Assembly: GCF_019320115.1 (NCBI RefSeq)
Contig: NC_089588.1
Coordinates: 120,153,707 to 120,217,706 of the forward strand
Reading direction: 5' to 3'
Source of the DNA: Miscanthus floridulus
Taxonomy: Eukaryota > Streptophyta > Magnoliopsida > Poales > Poaceae
DNA: 64,000 bases
Shown here: positions 9,893-22,045 of the stretch, in pieces
Position numbering within the stretch: position 1 is the first letter of the stretch
Layout of the letters: every line of letters begins with the position of its first letter
Program-made: the position numbers and the translations under genes
Notes under the pieces: generated by a model
The model's database searches: none
What the model saw: only the letters and a program-made list of their open reading frames with translations
Told to the model about the DNA's origin: nothing

Positions 9893-12618
9893 TGTCACAC
9901 CCGATTTTAAGGATAAAATGGGATGCAAAATCTTATGTGCGCCTAGAGATTAGTCACACACATAAGCCGACAAATTATGAATAGTATCATCATAAGTGTT
10001 TATTACATCACGAATAAGACAGAGTCTTCACATAAATGTAGCGAAAGTAAGACAAGATCTCTCGTAGAAGCTCCATATCACAGGGACGTCAACTGGTTGA
10101 CCACAAGTCTAGTAATCCTCAGGGAAATCATCATTACCATAGCCATCTGTTACCCATCTAGGATTTTTATCCAAATAATGAAAATGACCAAGCATAAGTA
10201 CATGTCATACTCAACAAGTGTAACATGGGGTTCATGAGGCTCAAAAGGCTTGGCACAGGTTTAACAGCATTCAGCTTTTAGTTGTCACAATTTTAGCTTA
10301 AGAGTAGCAACAAGTTGTTTCAATTCCCAATGCAAAACACATGATCAATATAAACATGAATAATGAATATCATAAACAGATAATTCTTAGTGTTCATCTA
10401 TTCCATAAGGGTTCCAAGGCCACTCGTGATCATGAGCACGACTGATATACCAGTTTTACACTCTGTAGAGGTTGTACACTTTCACTGTGAGTCGTGATAC
10501 CCATATGCCCGGGTGAATTACTCCCAAAATACTTCCAAGGTGAGCAGGCAGGGGTCACTATGAAGCCTTTCACAGGTTCGTCTAACAAGTTAGGGCCATT
10601 AGATTCACTTGGCAAACAGATATAGAGCCCCCCTTCTGATAGCACATTGACACGCAGCCTATACACATGGGGACAGAGGCCGCACTATACCCAATTTGGC
10701 AAGCCATTCTTATGCCAATAAAGGTAACCACTAACAAGCTAGAAAAGGTCCTCATACTGAGCTAAAGCCAGAGCCATGTAGCCCTCACAGCTGTACTGTA
10801 AGTCCCGGATGATCACTTACAGATAAGTACTTAGGGAGAGGAATCTGAAGCATTTAGAAAGTAGCTAAATACTCTAGCCCCTGTTTCCAAGTTGCTAAAA
10901 AGTCATATTTTAATGTTTATTGCATATACCATTAGTCCAGTTACAAGATCAAGGTTTAATTGAGCACTAGCAAAGCTACCCAATGCATATCCCGTAGGTG
11001 TCAAGGTATAAGTTCAATTCTAGGGAATCCCTATCAAGGCGACACATGCAACATGAATTTAATGTTTAAAGTAAATAGGAAACAAGGATGATCCCATGCT
11101 ATACTTGCCTTGAGCAAAGTACTCCTGCTGATCCGGCACGTCAAAGTAATACTCTTGGTCTCCCACGAATTGCTCACCGTTTATACTCGATAATCATAGC
11201 AACAAGCATCCAGAAGCAATCATGCATAGCAAACAAAAGCTATAGATTAGAACAGTACACCAATAGCATAAAATCAAGATGAAAAGTTTGGAAAACGAAT
11301 CTACGTCTCACTATGAACACACAGACGCGAAGATCACAAAAATCGGAGCTAAAACGAAGTAGTTATGAATTAAACAAGATTTGCTTTAGTAAAATAATAG
11401 ATTAAATCTAACCTCAAATTTTAAAAGTTGAAAACCTACATAACAGTAGTATGAACATGTAGATTATGAAATTATGAACCTAACGCAACTTGAATGGATC
11501 AAATCGGAGTTAAAACAGAGATTTTAGGGCTCAAACAATATTAGTGGCACAACTGTAAATAAGTGAAAATGTATTTTAGATCTAACCGAACCAAAGTACG
11601 CTTTTAAAAGAAGAAAACGAAATCTGGAAAGGCTCGATGGACTGCGGGTTAAGATCTAATTAGTTATAAGGGTTTTTTTTTGCAAAAACACCAGCGAAGG
11701 GTATCCTACGATATGGGCCGTTGGATTAGATGCAGGCGGCCGGGATTGGATCGGGCAGTGTAGGTGGCCGGTGGTGAGCTCATTTGCGGCGACGCCATGG
11801 CCGGAGCGGCGGCGCTCGGAGAACTTAAGCCTATGGTCCACCGTTTGACGATCCAGAGACATGGGGAGAAGGAGGAAGCAACGGCGGGGTCACCTAGGGT
11901 TTCCTCGGCGACGGAGAGGGAACAGGATGGGTGTGGGGCTCGACGAGGCAGGCGGTGGCTCCCCAAGCTCATGGCGGCGCTGATATAGGGCATAGGGTGT
12001 CTCGGCGAGGATGGCTGTGGTGCTAGAGGGTGGAGTAGGGAGGCGGCGTGGCTCGGCTGGCTATTTATGAGGCTAGGTTGGCTTGGGCGGCATGGCATGG
12101 CACGTAGAGGAGGCGGACACGAACGGCGTCGGAGATGGCATCCGCGCCGAACACGATGCGAGGAAGAAGGAGACCCCGATAGGTGGGCCAAGGCGGTCAG
12201 CGACTTAGAGGCAGAGGGGAGCATGCGAGCGTGGCGCAGACCTAGGCCAACGCTGCTGCTGGGCCGACGCGGGGAAGTAGAATTCCGCGCGGGAAATGGG
12301 CCGAGGGAGATGGGCCAGCGTGGAGAAGCAACGTCGGTTGGGCCAAAAGAGAGGAAGAGTGAGGGAGGAAAACTTTGTCTTTTCTTTTTATTTTCAAAAC
12401 TTTTTCCAAAGAAATTTTCAAATGGATTTTGAATTTGAATCAAACCAAGCATCACAAAAACCCCAATGCTACAGTATGAATGCACAGTCATGTATGTTGA
12501 CCTATATTTGATTTTAATTCCAGCAAATGATTATTTTCCTAAATTCAAATGCCCACAAAAATGCACAATAAATTAATTTCTCCTATTTCAATGTTATTGC
12601 AAAGTTTAGGGTGTTACA
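9893..12618 (-). mobile_element. 3' LTR of element A (2726 bp)
   Basis: On the minus strand it reads TGTAACACCCTAAA ... GTGTGACA. It aligns along its length with 41518-44232. The right part (about 11700-12360) is a GC-rich island that leaves a 261-codon open frame on the minus strand (11706-12491); this is low-complexity Pro/Ser/Arg-rich LTR sequence and is not counted as a gene. A TATA-like cataaatag (minus strand, about 12059-12068) precedes the island. Confidence 0.92.
12059..12068 (-). promoter_or_regulatory. Putative TATA box in element A LTR
   Basis: On the minus strand 'ctcataaatagcc' is followed by a GC-rich leader-like stretch. The right LTR has the same motif at about 43677-43687. 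Position and conservation suggest it is the LTR promoter; the transcription start is not known. Confidence 0.45.
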
Positions 12619-12639
12619 ATTCTACCCCCCTTAAAATGA

Positions 12640-14061
12640 ATCTCGTCCTCGAGATTCAGACGATGCTTACTCAAATAACTGTGGGTATGTTTTTCTCAAA
12701 TCCTCTTCTCTTTCTCAAGTAGCCTCATCTTCTATAAACCGATTCCACTAAACCTTACACATCTTTATAACTCGGCTCCTTGTAACTCTTTCTACAGTCT
12801 CCAAAATCCTCACTGGAAATTCCTCATAAGTAAGATCTTCCTTAACTATAAGCTCTTCTAATGGTATCTGCTCCTCGGGTACACGTAAACACTTCTTTAA
12901 CTGGGATACATGGAACATATCATGTACACCTGACAAACTCTCAGGAAATTCCATCTAATAAGCTACTTCTCCACGTCTCTCTAAAATCTTGAAAGGTCCT
13001 ATATACCTTGGTGCTAACTTTCCTTTCATGTTAAATCTTCTCACACTTCTCATAGGTGACACCTTCAAGTAAACATAATCCCCTACTTCAAAAAAACAAT
13101 TCTCTTCTCCTAGTGTCGACATAACTCTTCTATTGAGACTGAGCCACTCTCAAGTTATCTCTGATCATCCTTACTTGCTCTTCTGCGTCTCTTAAAACAT
13201 CTAGTCTAAACACTTGAGTTTCTCCCATTTGATTCCAAAACAACGAGGTTCTACACTTTTGTCCATACAAAGCTTCAAAAGGTGCCATATTGAGACTCTT
13301 CTGATAACTGTTGTTATACAGAACTCTACATAAGGCAAACTCTTGTCCCAACTTGTATCGTACTACAATGCACAAGCTCTCAACATGTCCTCTAATATCT
13401 AATTAATCCTCTCAGTTTGCCTATCTGTCTGAGGATGATATGTTGTACTAAAATTCAACTTTTTTCCCAACGATCTATGTACTTGCTGCAAAAAATGAGA
13501 TGTAAATTGAGTACCTCGATCAGACACAATTTTCTTGGGAACTGCATGTAGACACACTATCCTCTCCATGTATAATTGGGCTAACCTTGGTCCATTATAA
13601 GTAGTCTTGACCGGTATAAAGTGAGCAACTTTAGTTAACCAATCCACTATTACCCAAATTGAATCATAACCTCTCTGAGTGCGTGGTAACCCAACAATAA
13701 AATCCATACCAACTTCTTCCCACTTCCACTTAGGTATCTTCATTGGTTGTAGCAATCCTGTAGGTCTTTGATGTTCAGCCTTGACTCTCTGACACGTATC
13801 ACATAAAGCAACATACTCAGCAACATCTCTCTTCAATCCGTACCACCAATACTTCTCCTTCAAATCCAAATACATCTTGGTACTTCCAGGATGAATAGAG
13901 TAAGCAGACTCATGTGCCTCATGAAGAATTGCCTCTCATATTGCCTTATCCTCAGGCACACATAGTCTTTTCCCAAACCATAGAGTTCCATTATCATACA
14001 CACGGAAACCCGGTGTCTTACCAATCACTATGTTTTCCGCTATCTCTTTCAACTTCACATC
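12640..14061 (-). pseudogene. Integrase and chromodomain of element A
   Basis: The core is clean from 13875 to 13399: CDTCQRVKAEHQRP ends the zinc-binding region, then GMDFIVGLP and VSDRGTQFTSHF give the two catalytic Asp residues and DRQTERIN the catalytic Glu. Further left come ALYGQKCRTSLFW (13130-13375) and a C-terminal part with DMFHVSQLKKCL. The end (about 12640-12800) shows the chromodomain pattern ERVTRSRVIKMCKV followed by a TAG, then W-N-R and, after a TGA, E-R-E-E-D. This order defines chromoviruses, whose chromodomain steers integration to heterochromatin. Several stops disable it. Confidence 0.85.
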
Positions 14062-15635
14062 CTATAACTGGCCCTCACGTATTTCTTGCTCCCGTTTAGG
14101 CTCCAACACCAACTCCACTGCATTAGTGACAAAGCCCAAATTTAGTCGCTCAAATTCGGCACACAACTCACTTGACATAGGTGCCACTTGCACCTCATTG
14201 GCATAACTCTTCCTGCTAAGAGCATCGGCAACAACATTAGCCTTTCCAGGATGATAGTGTACCTCCAATCATAATCTTTGATCAACTCCAACCATCGACG
14301 CTGTCTCATATTCAGATCTATCTAAGTGAAAATGTACTTCAGACTCTTGTGATCAGTATAGATGTCACTCTTGTGTCCAATAAGATAGTGCCTCCAAATC
14401 TTCAGAGCATGAACCACTACTGCTAACTCCAAGTCATGAGTAGGATAGTTTAGCTCTTGTTTTCTTAACTGTCGGGAGGCATAGGCCACTACTCTTCCTT
14501 CTTGCATAAGAACACATCGAAGACCTAGACGAGATGCATCACAATAGATAGAAAAGCTCTTGTTCAGATCTAGCAAAACCAATACTGGGGCTATAGTCAA
14601 TCTCTTCTTCAATTCTTCAAAGTTAGCCTGGCACTCCTCGGACCACACAAACTTAGCATTTTTCTCCAACAAAGCTGTCATAGGCTTGGCAAGTTTAGAG
14701 AAACCTTCTATGAACCTTCTATAGTATCCAGCCAATCCCAAGAAACTTTGAATCTCTCCCACATCGGTTGGTGGTTTCCAATTCAATACATTTTTCAACT
14801 TGCTTGGATCTACTACGATTCCACCATTAGAGACAACATGGCCTAGGAAAGAAGCTTCCTTCAACCAGAATTCACACTTGCTTCGCTTAGCATACAACTT
14901 GTGTTCCCTGAGCTTCTACAAGACCAACCTTAGATGTGCAGCATGCTCTTCTTCTATTTTGGAGAATACCGATATATCATCGATGAATACCACCACAAAC
15001 TTATCCAAAAACTCTAGGAACACCTTATTCATCAAGTACATAAAGTAGGCAGGTGCATTGGTCAAACCAAAGGACATAACGGTGTACTTGTACAAACCAT
15101 ACCTCGTAGTAAAAGCTGTCTTGGGTATGTCAGTTGCATGAATCTTCAACTGATGATAACCAGAACGAAAATCAATCTTAGAAAAAACACAAGCACCTCT
15201 CAATTGATCAAACAAATCATCAATTCTAGGTAACAGATACTTGTTCTTGATAGTAACCTCATTGAGTGACCGATAATCAACACACATCCTCTGAGTACCA
15301 TCCATCTTGTCAACAAATATAACTGGTGCTCCCCAAGGCGATGAACTAGGATGAATAAAACCTTTCTCCTGTAACTCCTTTATTTGTTTCTTAAGTTGCT
15401 CTAGTTCATTAACCCCCATTCTATATTGACGCTTAGCTATAGGTGTGGTTCCAGGTAAAAATTCAATAATAAACTCAATGTCACGGTCAGGTGGCATACC
15501 TGGCAAATCATCAGGGAACACACCTAGAAATTCATCCACCACTAGGTCCTCCTTGTTAACATTATCATCAAGCTGGTTCACTGTAGCTGTTGTTGGTGCT
15601 CGTACTACCACATCAACACTGATTCTACCCCCCAT
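14062..15635 (-). pseudogene. Reverse transcriptase and RNase H of element A
   Basis: RT begins with [16 protein letters not shown] and [29 protein letters not shown] and FIDDISVFS (the catalytic FIDD form of YxDD) follow. A TAG in 14910-14918 interrupts the frame where Gln is expected. RNase H follows from about 14600 with [27 protein letters not shown] and [13 protein letters not shown], then another TAG, then [18 protein letters not shown]. The equivalent in element B (31841-32960) is better preserved. Confidence 0.88.
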
Positions 15636-15639
15636 TCGG

Positions 15640-16331
15640 TGCGGTCACAACAACTACCTTCTCTTGACACTGAATGACTGCTTGTTGTTGCTTCATCTAG
15701 TCCATACCCAGAATCACATCAATACCAGATGTTCTCAACACAATGGGGCCCACTTTGAACTCTACCTCCTTAAGGATAGACTAGTTGGAAGACAACGGTA
15801 TGAAGCTTGCATACTACCTCCCGGTGAGTTTACTAATATGGGATTTTGCATGGCACATAATGGTATGCTATGGTTTCTAACAAATACTTGTGATATGAAT
15901 GAATGTGAAGCTCAAGAATAAAAAAGAACAGTGGCAGGGGTTGAGTTGACATCGAACGTACCGAGCATGACTTCTGGTTCTGCAAGCGCCATCTTAGTAG
16001 ACACATGGTTCACCTTTCCTGTGTTGGGTGCTGGCTTTTGGTAACTATTCTGCCTTTGGGGGGTTTGTTGGTTGGGCTTCTTCGAGAAGTTATAAGACAG
16101 GTGACCTTCTTTACCACAACAAAAACACTTGCTGGGAGTGCTAGGGGCACTAGTCTTCATAGGAGTATTGTTAGGTGCTCCCTGTCATGGTGTCTGTTGG
16201 CTACTCTGCTGCTGGGGATGTTGATTTTAATTCTGCTGCTGGTTCTGGTTGCGCTGAGGTTACTGATCATGATTCCACTGATTAGGTGGTCCCTAGAACC
16301 TCTACTAGAAACCTTGCTGAGGGTTGGTGCA
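15640..16331 (-). pseudogene. Gag C-terminus (zinc knuckle) and broken protease of element A
   Basis: The Gag end reads CFCCGKEGHLSYNF: the CCHC knuckle has lost its last Cys (Phe instead). About 60 codons on, the aspartic protease site that should read Phe-Asp-Ser-Gly-Ala-Ser-His is here FYS, stop, ASHSFIS: the catalytic Asp has become Tyr and Gly a TGA stop (about 15912-15926). Further protease sequence is garbled. At 16331 the gag frame is cut by the LTR of element B and resumes at 39074. Confidence 0.8.
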
Positions 16332-19300
16332 TGTAACACCCTAGGTGTTAGGCTTGCATAATTTGACTTGCGTTGCATGAGCATAAGCATCAAGCATTCA
16401 TATGCAAGCTTTTACATGTGAAACATATGAAACATGCCTTGTTATTTCATGTTTCCTTTGTGTATGCTTATGATCATGAGTGAATAAGTGTAAGTGGTTG
16501 ATGTTAGTCACTAAAACACCTTAGCTACACTTAGGATGACTAATGAAACATTGTTCATGTAGACCACTTTGTCTAATTAAGCTCCTAAGTGATGATATGC
16601 ATGTTGGCCTGGGGAGTTTTATGTGTAACCAATGTATGAAATGCTTGTGTGACCATAGGAATACATTAAACATGTTTAGAATGTCATTATGAACAACTTT
16701 GGTATTCATGACTAGGGCTAGTTTGGTCACTAAGTCATAGTTCTAATGTAAGCCATCATTTGAAAGTAGTATGTCTGACCTAGTTTGAACTATATCATAG
16801 AGACTTTTCATGGATGTGTTCACTAAAGCAAAGTTGTAGTATTTGAGTAGAGTAACAACTTTTATTTTTGGGTCATGAGCTAATTTAGTGCATAGCTTGG
16901 TCTTTTTGAGCTCACAAAAATCCACATTTCACTGTTTTTCAACACTGAAATTTTTCTAAGTCAGCTGATTTCCAGTTTGATTGGATCGACTTTGAGATGA
17001 TTTTTCTCCTTACCCATTGAGAATTGGGACTTGATCTTTTAATAGAAATTGTAGATGGTATGTAGGGCTACCACTTTTGTTAAGATAGTTTTCGCTAATG
17101 TGCTGTGGATTAGGAGTTTGAACGACATCAAATCGGGCTGTCAAAAGCTGATGCTTGCTCTGATGGCGGCCGAGCTCATGCTGTCGTGGCCGACCAAGCG
17201 CTGGCCGCGTGCACCATTTGGTGACCATACTCCGGTGCAGGCCCTCTCGTCAGGCAGCGACCGCTAGCAAGACTCCAGTGGCGCGTTTAAGCCACCACAG
17301 CACCGGTCATTTCCCCCTCACTAGCCTCCTCGCTCTTAGCTGCTCACCGCGCTCGCCATCGCCGTCACAGCAGCTCCACCAAGCTTGCGCGTGCTCACCG
17401 CCACCCCATTCACTAATTCACTACACTCACAGCTTTTCCTCGCTCTGGTCTACCATTCCCACCTAGCCGCGCTCACAGTCATGCCCATGGTAAGCCACAT
17501 TTCGTGTTGTGCCACCGCGGGTGCGTCCCCGCCGGAGTTCCGCCATGGCCGTCGTCGTGGCCATGTTTCCTTGCTGCACCTTTTGCTTCTCTCTTCCCTA
17601 TCCTAGAATTGCCTCTATGCCGTATTACTCACGTGCAGCATCGATCCCATGCTACCGTGCGGTTCCGCTAGAACACGCCACCGGCGCCGCCGTGGTCGCC
17701 ATGCCCGCCGTGGCATGCGAGTTTGCCGTAGTGCAGCTTCCCCACCCTTCCATCCTCCTTTCAAGCACACCGATTAGTGCAACCCTAGGTCTGGTTGTTG
17801 GCATGACAGAGACCCTTGTGTCACTACCATTTAGTCGGAACGGCGACCTCACCATTGAGCTCTGTGCACCGCCGTGCAGCGGTGCATGTGGCCGAGCTCA
17901 CCCGTAGCTTCCACCGAGTCCTAGTTACCTTCGGAAGCACCGTTGGACTCCCTGAATCCTAGGAAGCCATCGCATTGCCAAGCCCTGGCTGGAGTTGGCC
18001 GATGTACCACCGCGCCATCGCCGCCATCCGCCATGGTCGTCGGTGAGGAGTTTCCGTGCTTCTTTCGGCCATGCAAGACCATCATCGGGTGCGGGCGGAA
18101 GAGTAGATCACGTTGGTGTAGTCACTACGGCCGGTGAGCTCACCGTCGGCCGGACCTCTCCCCTGTTTCTGTCTCTCTGACATGTGGGGCCCGACTGACC
18201 AACGGGTCCCAGCTGTTAGTGGCTGTAGGGTTGAGGGCTATTTCATTTATTTCCAATTTAGATGCAATCTTTGAAAAATCATAAGTGGAGTTCTAGATGT
18301 CCATTTTTGGTGACCTAAATTTTGTTGTGTTCCTTATGAAGTTTAGTATTTTATAAAAATATGATATCTACCATTTCTAATATTTTTATTGGTTATTAAA
18401 ATGTATTTATATAAATGCTTTTTGAATGTTTACAATCTTGTAAATTATATATCTTGAGCTAGAATTGTGATAAAATTGTGATTCCAATTTTGCTAGTCTT
18501 GTGTTGACATGCTCTAGCTAGGAAAAATATTAAGCTTGCAGTAAACTTGATGGAAATATGATCTTTCTATTTATCTATTAATAAATGGCATTTTCTGAGG
18601 AAAATTATAGGGATAAAAATATGTAACATATTGCTATGCAAATTTTTTTACAGTAGTATGGCACTAGTATGAAGCTAGGAAAAATATATAATCTGTTGTT
18701 TGATACTTTTCTATTAGGTTTACTATTTTCACTAAAATAACCCTTGCTAGCTTGTTATTTTTGTTGGGGATTTTATACATGTCCAAATAGTATGAAATTT
18801 TCACAGTAGCCCATTGTGAGCACTAGGAAGCTACTGTAATTTTATGAGAATTTATTGTACATATTTGGTGTATGTTTGTTATTTCCCCTAATTATTTAAT
18901 TAAATTAATAAAGGCATTTAAGTAATTAAATTGAGATTGACCATGATGTTTTCTATGGTGCTTGTGATGCATAGTAACTGTTAATGTCCATAGTAAGACT
19001 TAGAAGCAATTGGTTGGATGCAATTAATTAGTTGTTACTTTGTAATTCCAATAGATGGTTGCATGTATAGTTTCGGTTGTGTGGATGATTTCATATTGAT
19101 AATGACCTTTCCTGTAAAACTTGTTAATAACAAAGTTGTATATAACTTACTAATATACCTTGTGTTAAATTTTCATAGTCATAGGCCCTGGGGTTTAAGA
19201 GTTTTGGCTGTTAGAAGTTTGTTGTCCTAATTATTTACTTTCTGGACAGATTTGTTTGACTGAATTGTTTGACCTAGATAACGGTTGAATCACATTAAGA

Positions 19301-21253
19301 GTATTAAAAGAAAGTTGAAGACAATTTCATAAGATTTCCATAATGTCCACAACCATATGATTTCGATGTATATAACTCCAGTTATGGTTAAAACAAGTAG
19401 CTGCTGTTTTATAGTTCGGTAAATGACTAGCAGAAGTATTTGCTTAAGTAATGGAGAAGAGATATGCACCTACTCAGTAAAATATGATGCACTTGTTATT
19501 ACTTTGATACCATGCTATTGAAATTACTTACGAGGATGCATTCATCTTGTTTTATCATATTATACGTGTCATCATACATGCATTCATGATATCTTATGCC
19601 ATATTCGTGCATATAGGATCGACCAAGGAGACAATGTTGCTGGAATTCAACGAAGAAGAGGAAGGAGATCAGCTGGAGAATCCTCAAGCCATAGCTCCCG
19701 AAGAAGAGGAGCAGACTATAGAATAGCCCCCGAAGTGCCCTAATCACCACCCCACCTCTTTTCTCAAAGGCAAGCCCCGGAGCATTCTAAGTCTCCCAGT
19801 GTTTTACAAAATACTACTTGAGTCCTTTATGTTTGATGCATTAGGTTATAAGAGTTGATTGGAAACACTTGATGCATGGAACTACCTTATACAAATATAT
19901 ATACCTTTAACCCTGTGTAGGTCTAGGATCGAATATATGCTTAGCCATGCATAGACCGGTAGAAGTCGGGTGATTTCCTGTCACCTGCGAGATATAGGTG
20001 GATACCGAAGCACGGTTAGCTATATTTGCTATCGTGGAAAAGAACCATAGGGTAATGTAAATGGAGGTCGGGCGGAGTCTATGTGTGGGTTGACTCATGT
20101 GATTCCGTCTGTGGCGATTAAGGACCGTACCATTGTTGGACCTTTTGACAAGATTGAACACATGCCTATCACTTAGCTAGCCGGATAACTCGTTCCGACC
20201 GCGAAGCCGAGTAGCTCACCTCAAGCCGGGCCCCACTCTATCAAAGTGCGCACTCTGGACGGTAGTAAGGATGTGTGGGGAGCCAGGCGTGTGCCCAAGG
20301 GTAGGGTAGTCCTGATCGTCCTGGCAGCTAGTTGTCCCTGATTGTGCGGCGCTGGGCGAACCCGCGAAATATGTACCTGAGTTGTACCAAAGATGACCTA
20401 AGGTTACCGTGGCTGGTAAACCTAGGTTTGTGTTAGGAATAAATTCCCAGCTGGTTAAAATCGATTCAAATCACTGTCTCTCCTGGATAGTGAGAAACTT
20501 AGCTAGCTCCAACATCGTAGTAATTGTATTATGGAATGTGATGGTTCGGATAAACATGGAATTACTACGCCGGCTATGGTTACTATTGTATGCTCTTAAA
20601 ATGATATACCACATGTTTGGCACATGATAGTTGCTAATCTAGAGATGAATAGTTGTAATTAACTTGATGACCAAAGTATAATTGTATAATTGAGTTAATC
20701 GCTTTTTATGCAAAATGTTGTCAAGCTACGTCCACTTATAAAGCCTTGCATAATTCTTGGAGTCAATTTATTTCTAGTTTATGACGGGTAAGTCTAGCTG
20801 AGTACCTTCTCGTACTCAGGGTTTTATTTCCATTATTACAGATGGCACAGTGTGTCACGGGTATTGCAAGAATTGCTTCTATCCCGCTGTGGATGAGGAG
20901 TGAGCCTTGGGCAGGCATCTTTAATAATCCTTCTATATGCTTTTGTGAATTGTGATCATGTGTTGGCACTGTAATTGAACTATCTTGGCAAATGCTACTT
21001 TCAAACTTAATTTGCTTCTGCTACTATCTATCGAACTTGGTTTGTAATAACTCTATTTGTACTATGATGAAGGAACTGTATCTGTAAACTTTATGTAATA
21101 TGTGGCATATATGTTGAATCATGTACGATCTTGGTTGTATGTGGATCATTTATCGAGACCCGTCGTGGTACTCGGCAGACTATCGGGTTTATATGGGCTC
21201 ACATATGATAGTGCGACCGCTTGTGGGCTACCATTGTACTTGTGCTCTTATAA
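16332..21253 (+). mobile_element. 5' LTR of element B (4922 bp)
   Basis: It starts TGTAACACCCTAGGTG and aligns throughout with 34521-39073. The end is placed at 21253, where the 3' copy has tca and this copy taa, followed by attggt, the first bases expected of a tRNA-Met primer site (TGGTATC...). A GC-rich, leader-like block lies at about 17160-18180. The block 19866-20250 is absent from the 3' LTR. No long conserved frame is present. Confidence 0.88.
19866..20250 (+). repeat. 385-bp LTR segment missing from the 3' LTR of B
   Basis: The 3' LTR passes directly from 'ggaaacact' to 'ctagatgatagtaagg' near 38070-38095. Here 385 extra bases stand between two cact tetramers (19866-19869 and 20251-20254). 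A deletion in the 3' LTR between 4-bp microhomologies explains the length difference of the two LTRs. Confidence 0.8.
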
Positions 21254-22045
21254 ATTGGTCAAGGGTTGTGGTGGTGGAGTTTGACACTCATGGGCAAAGT
21301 GGCCTTCTTGTCCACACTCAAAATACCTCTTTGGCTTTCGCTTTGACTTATGTTGTTGTTGTTGAGCTTGAGCCTTCTTCTCTCGATTTGCTAAATATCC
21401 AATTCCACTTCTATCCATCTTCATGATGGTGTTCATTAGTAGCTCACTTTGAGAATGTTGACCTCTTGTGAATTTGCTCAACCCGGTCTTGAGATGTTAT
21501 TTTTCTATCTTGAGCTTCTTATTCTCTTCTTTGAGCTCATCATGATTTTTCTCCTTTTTGAGTCTCTTGTTTTCTTCCTTAAGATTCTCATTCTCAAGAG
21601 CTAGATCACTATCATGGTCAAGGTTCTCTAACACAATGGTGTTGGTGGTTGAAAGCTTCTCAAGATCTTTCTTTAGCTTCTTATTCTCATTCTTGATCTT
21701 GACATATTCATCATAGTTATTGGGCTCAACCACTTGCTTGCCTTTGCTACTAGAACCTTGCTCAATGCTCTCAATAATCAAATCATCACATGATGTAGCT
21801 ATATCAATCTTAACAATATGGTTAGTAGCATCATGTGGCTCATTGGATAAAAACTCATGAGAGATAACAAGATTATCATGATTAATCTTAAGATTTGTAT
21901 ATTCTTCTTTTAGCATTTTGTAGCTAGTGATGAGCTCATTATGTATCCCATCAAGTTTATCATGTTTATCTTTAAGCTCTTTCTTAGAAGATTTGAGCTC
22001 CTTGAGTTTGGATGGCATAGCATCATTTGCTTCTCTAAGCTCCTT
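21254..22045 (-). repeat. Duplicated gag segment fused to RNase H in element C
   Basis: This segment matches 25189-25970 almost base for base (for example SIEQGSSSKGK here against SIVQGSSSKGK there). It is joined in frame to RNase H, giving a 317-codon chimeric frame (21497-22450). The join carries a short filler copy of nearby RNase H sequence. Confidence 0.85.

Noticed and set aside
11706..12491. 261-codon minus-strand ORF as a host gene
   Set aside because: It lies wholly in the LTR of element A and recurs in altered form at 43277-44104. Composition is low-complexity Pro/Ser/Arg.
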